From JAJFTV01 sp964532655 (lineage in GTDB: Bacteria > Chloroflexota > Anaerolineae > Anaerolineales > Anaerolineaceae): DNA of 31,447 nt. The translations under genes were made by a program, and so were the position numbers. Shown piece by piece: positions 31,405 through 31,447 of this stretch. The first letter of the stretch is position 1. Each line of letters opens with the position of its first letter. Where the stretch lies: contig CAZHMZ010000028.1 in the NCBI GenBank assembly GCA_964532655.1, positions 1-31,447 on the forward strand. The letters are read 5' to 3'. The notes under the pieces are model-generated. The model was given only the letters and a program-made list of their open reading frames with translations. It searched no databases and was not told the DNA's origin.

Positions 31405-31447
31405 GATGAGTTCTCTTTGGTTGATGGTCTTTTATGATGGATGATGG

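Overview
The window looks like a chromosomal contig from an uncultivated anaerobic bacterium. My best guess is Chloroflexota, class Anaerolineae. That guess rests on the overall character of the proteins (a DUF951 protein, an MGDG-synthase-like glycosyltransferase in the tsaE-tsaB-rimI cluster, a PyrF-PyrE fusion, lone nucleotide-sugar genes) and a G+C that looks mid-50s by eye; it is not a database result. Two runs of N (10 at 5074-5083, 100 at 26489-26588) interrupt genes and point to a scaffolded, probably metagenomic, assembly.

Layout. 1-568: left-truncated membrane protein (minus). 765-3049: NfeD/ClpP-class membrane protease, then a PAPS-type sulfotransferase, ending at a terminator shared with the converging alpha-glucan phosphorylase gene (3096-5246, minus). 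5422-8216 (minus): M50 metalloprotease -> TyrA-like dehydrogenase -> galactokinase, tightly packed. A palindromic divergent promoter at 8336-8367 separates this from a plus-strand run: DUF951 protein, diacylglycerol-glycosyltransferase-like enzyme, tsaE, tsaB, rimI. 11582-16328 is an envelope-polysaccharide cassette: nucleotide-sugar dehydrogenase, epimerase, flippase and GT4 glycosyltransferase, with start/stop overlaps. 16424-18007 is a serine hydrolase. It converges on 18062-22753 (minus), which holds two tandem paralogous multi-pass membrane proteins and a shortened IorA-like 2-oxoacid oxidoreductase.

23175-27718 is a de novo pyrimidine operon: pyrC, pyrB, pyrF-pyrE fusion, pyrD, ending in a strong terminator. 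It would carry carbamoyl phosphate plus aspartate through to UMP. No carbamoyl-phosphate synthase is in the window. This is the most interesting region. (i) PyrC and PyrB closely resemble the dihydroorotase and aspartate transcarbamoylase domains of animal CAD and lie in the same order. (ii) The leader has a promoter, a small hairpin, a U-rich stretch, a short ORF whose stop codon lies on the 5' arm of an intrinsic terminator, and then pyrC. That is the anatomy of UTP-sensing translation-coupled attenuation. (iii) Four tandem palindromic repeats start inside the last codons of pyrB and run toward pyrFE. (iv) A perfect 16-bp inverted repeat lies just ahead of pyrFE.

27888-31404 (minus) holds a DJ-1/PfpI protein, a SAM methyltransferase, an AAA/DUF4143 ATPase preceded by a regular TGTAAA/TTTACA operator-like array, and a DUF402 protein. 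I saw no tRNA, rRNA, CRISPR array, transposase or phage gene.
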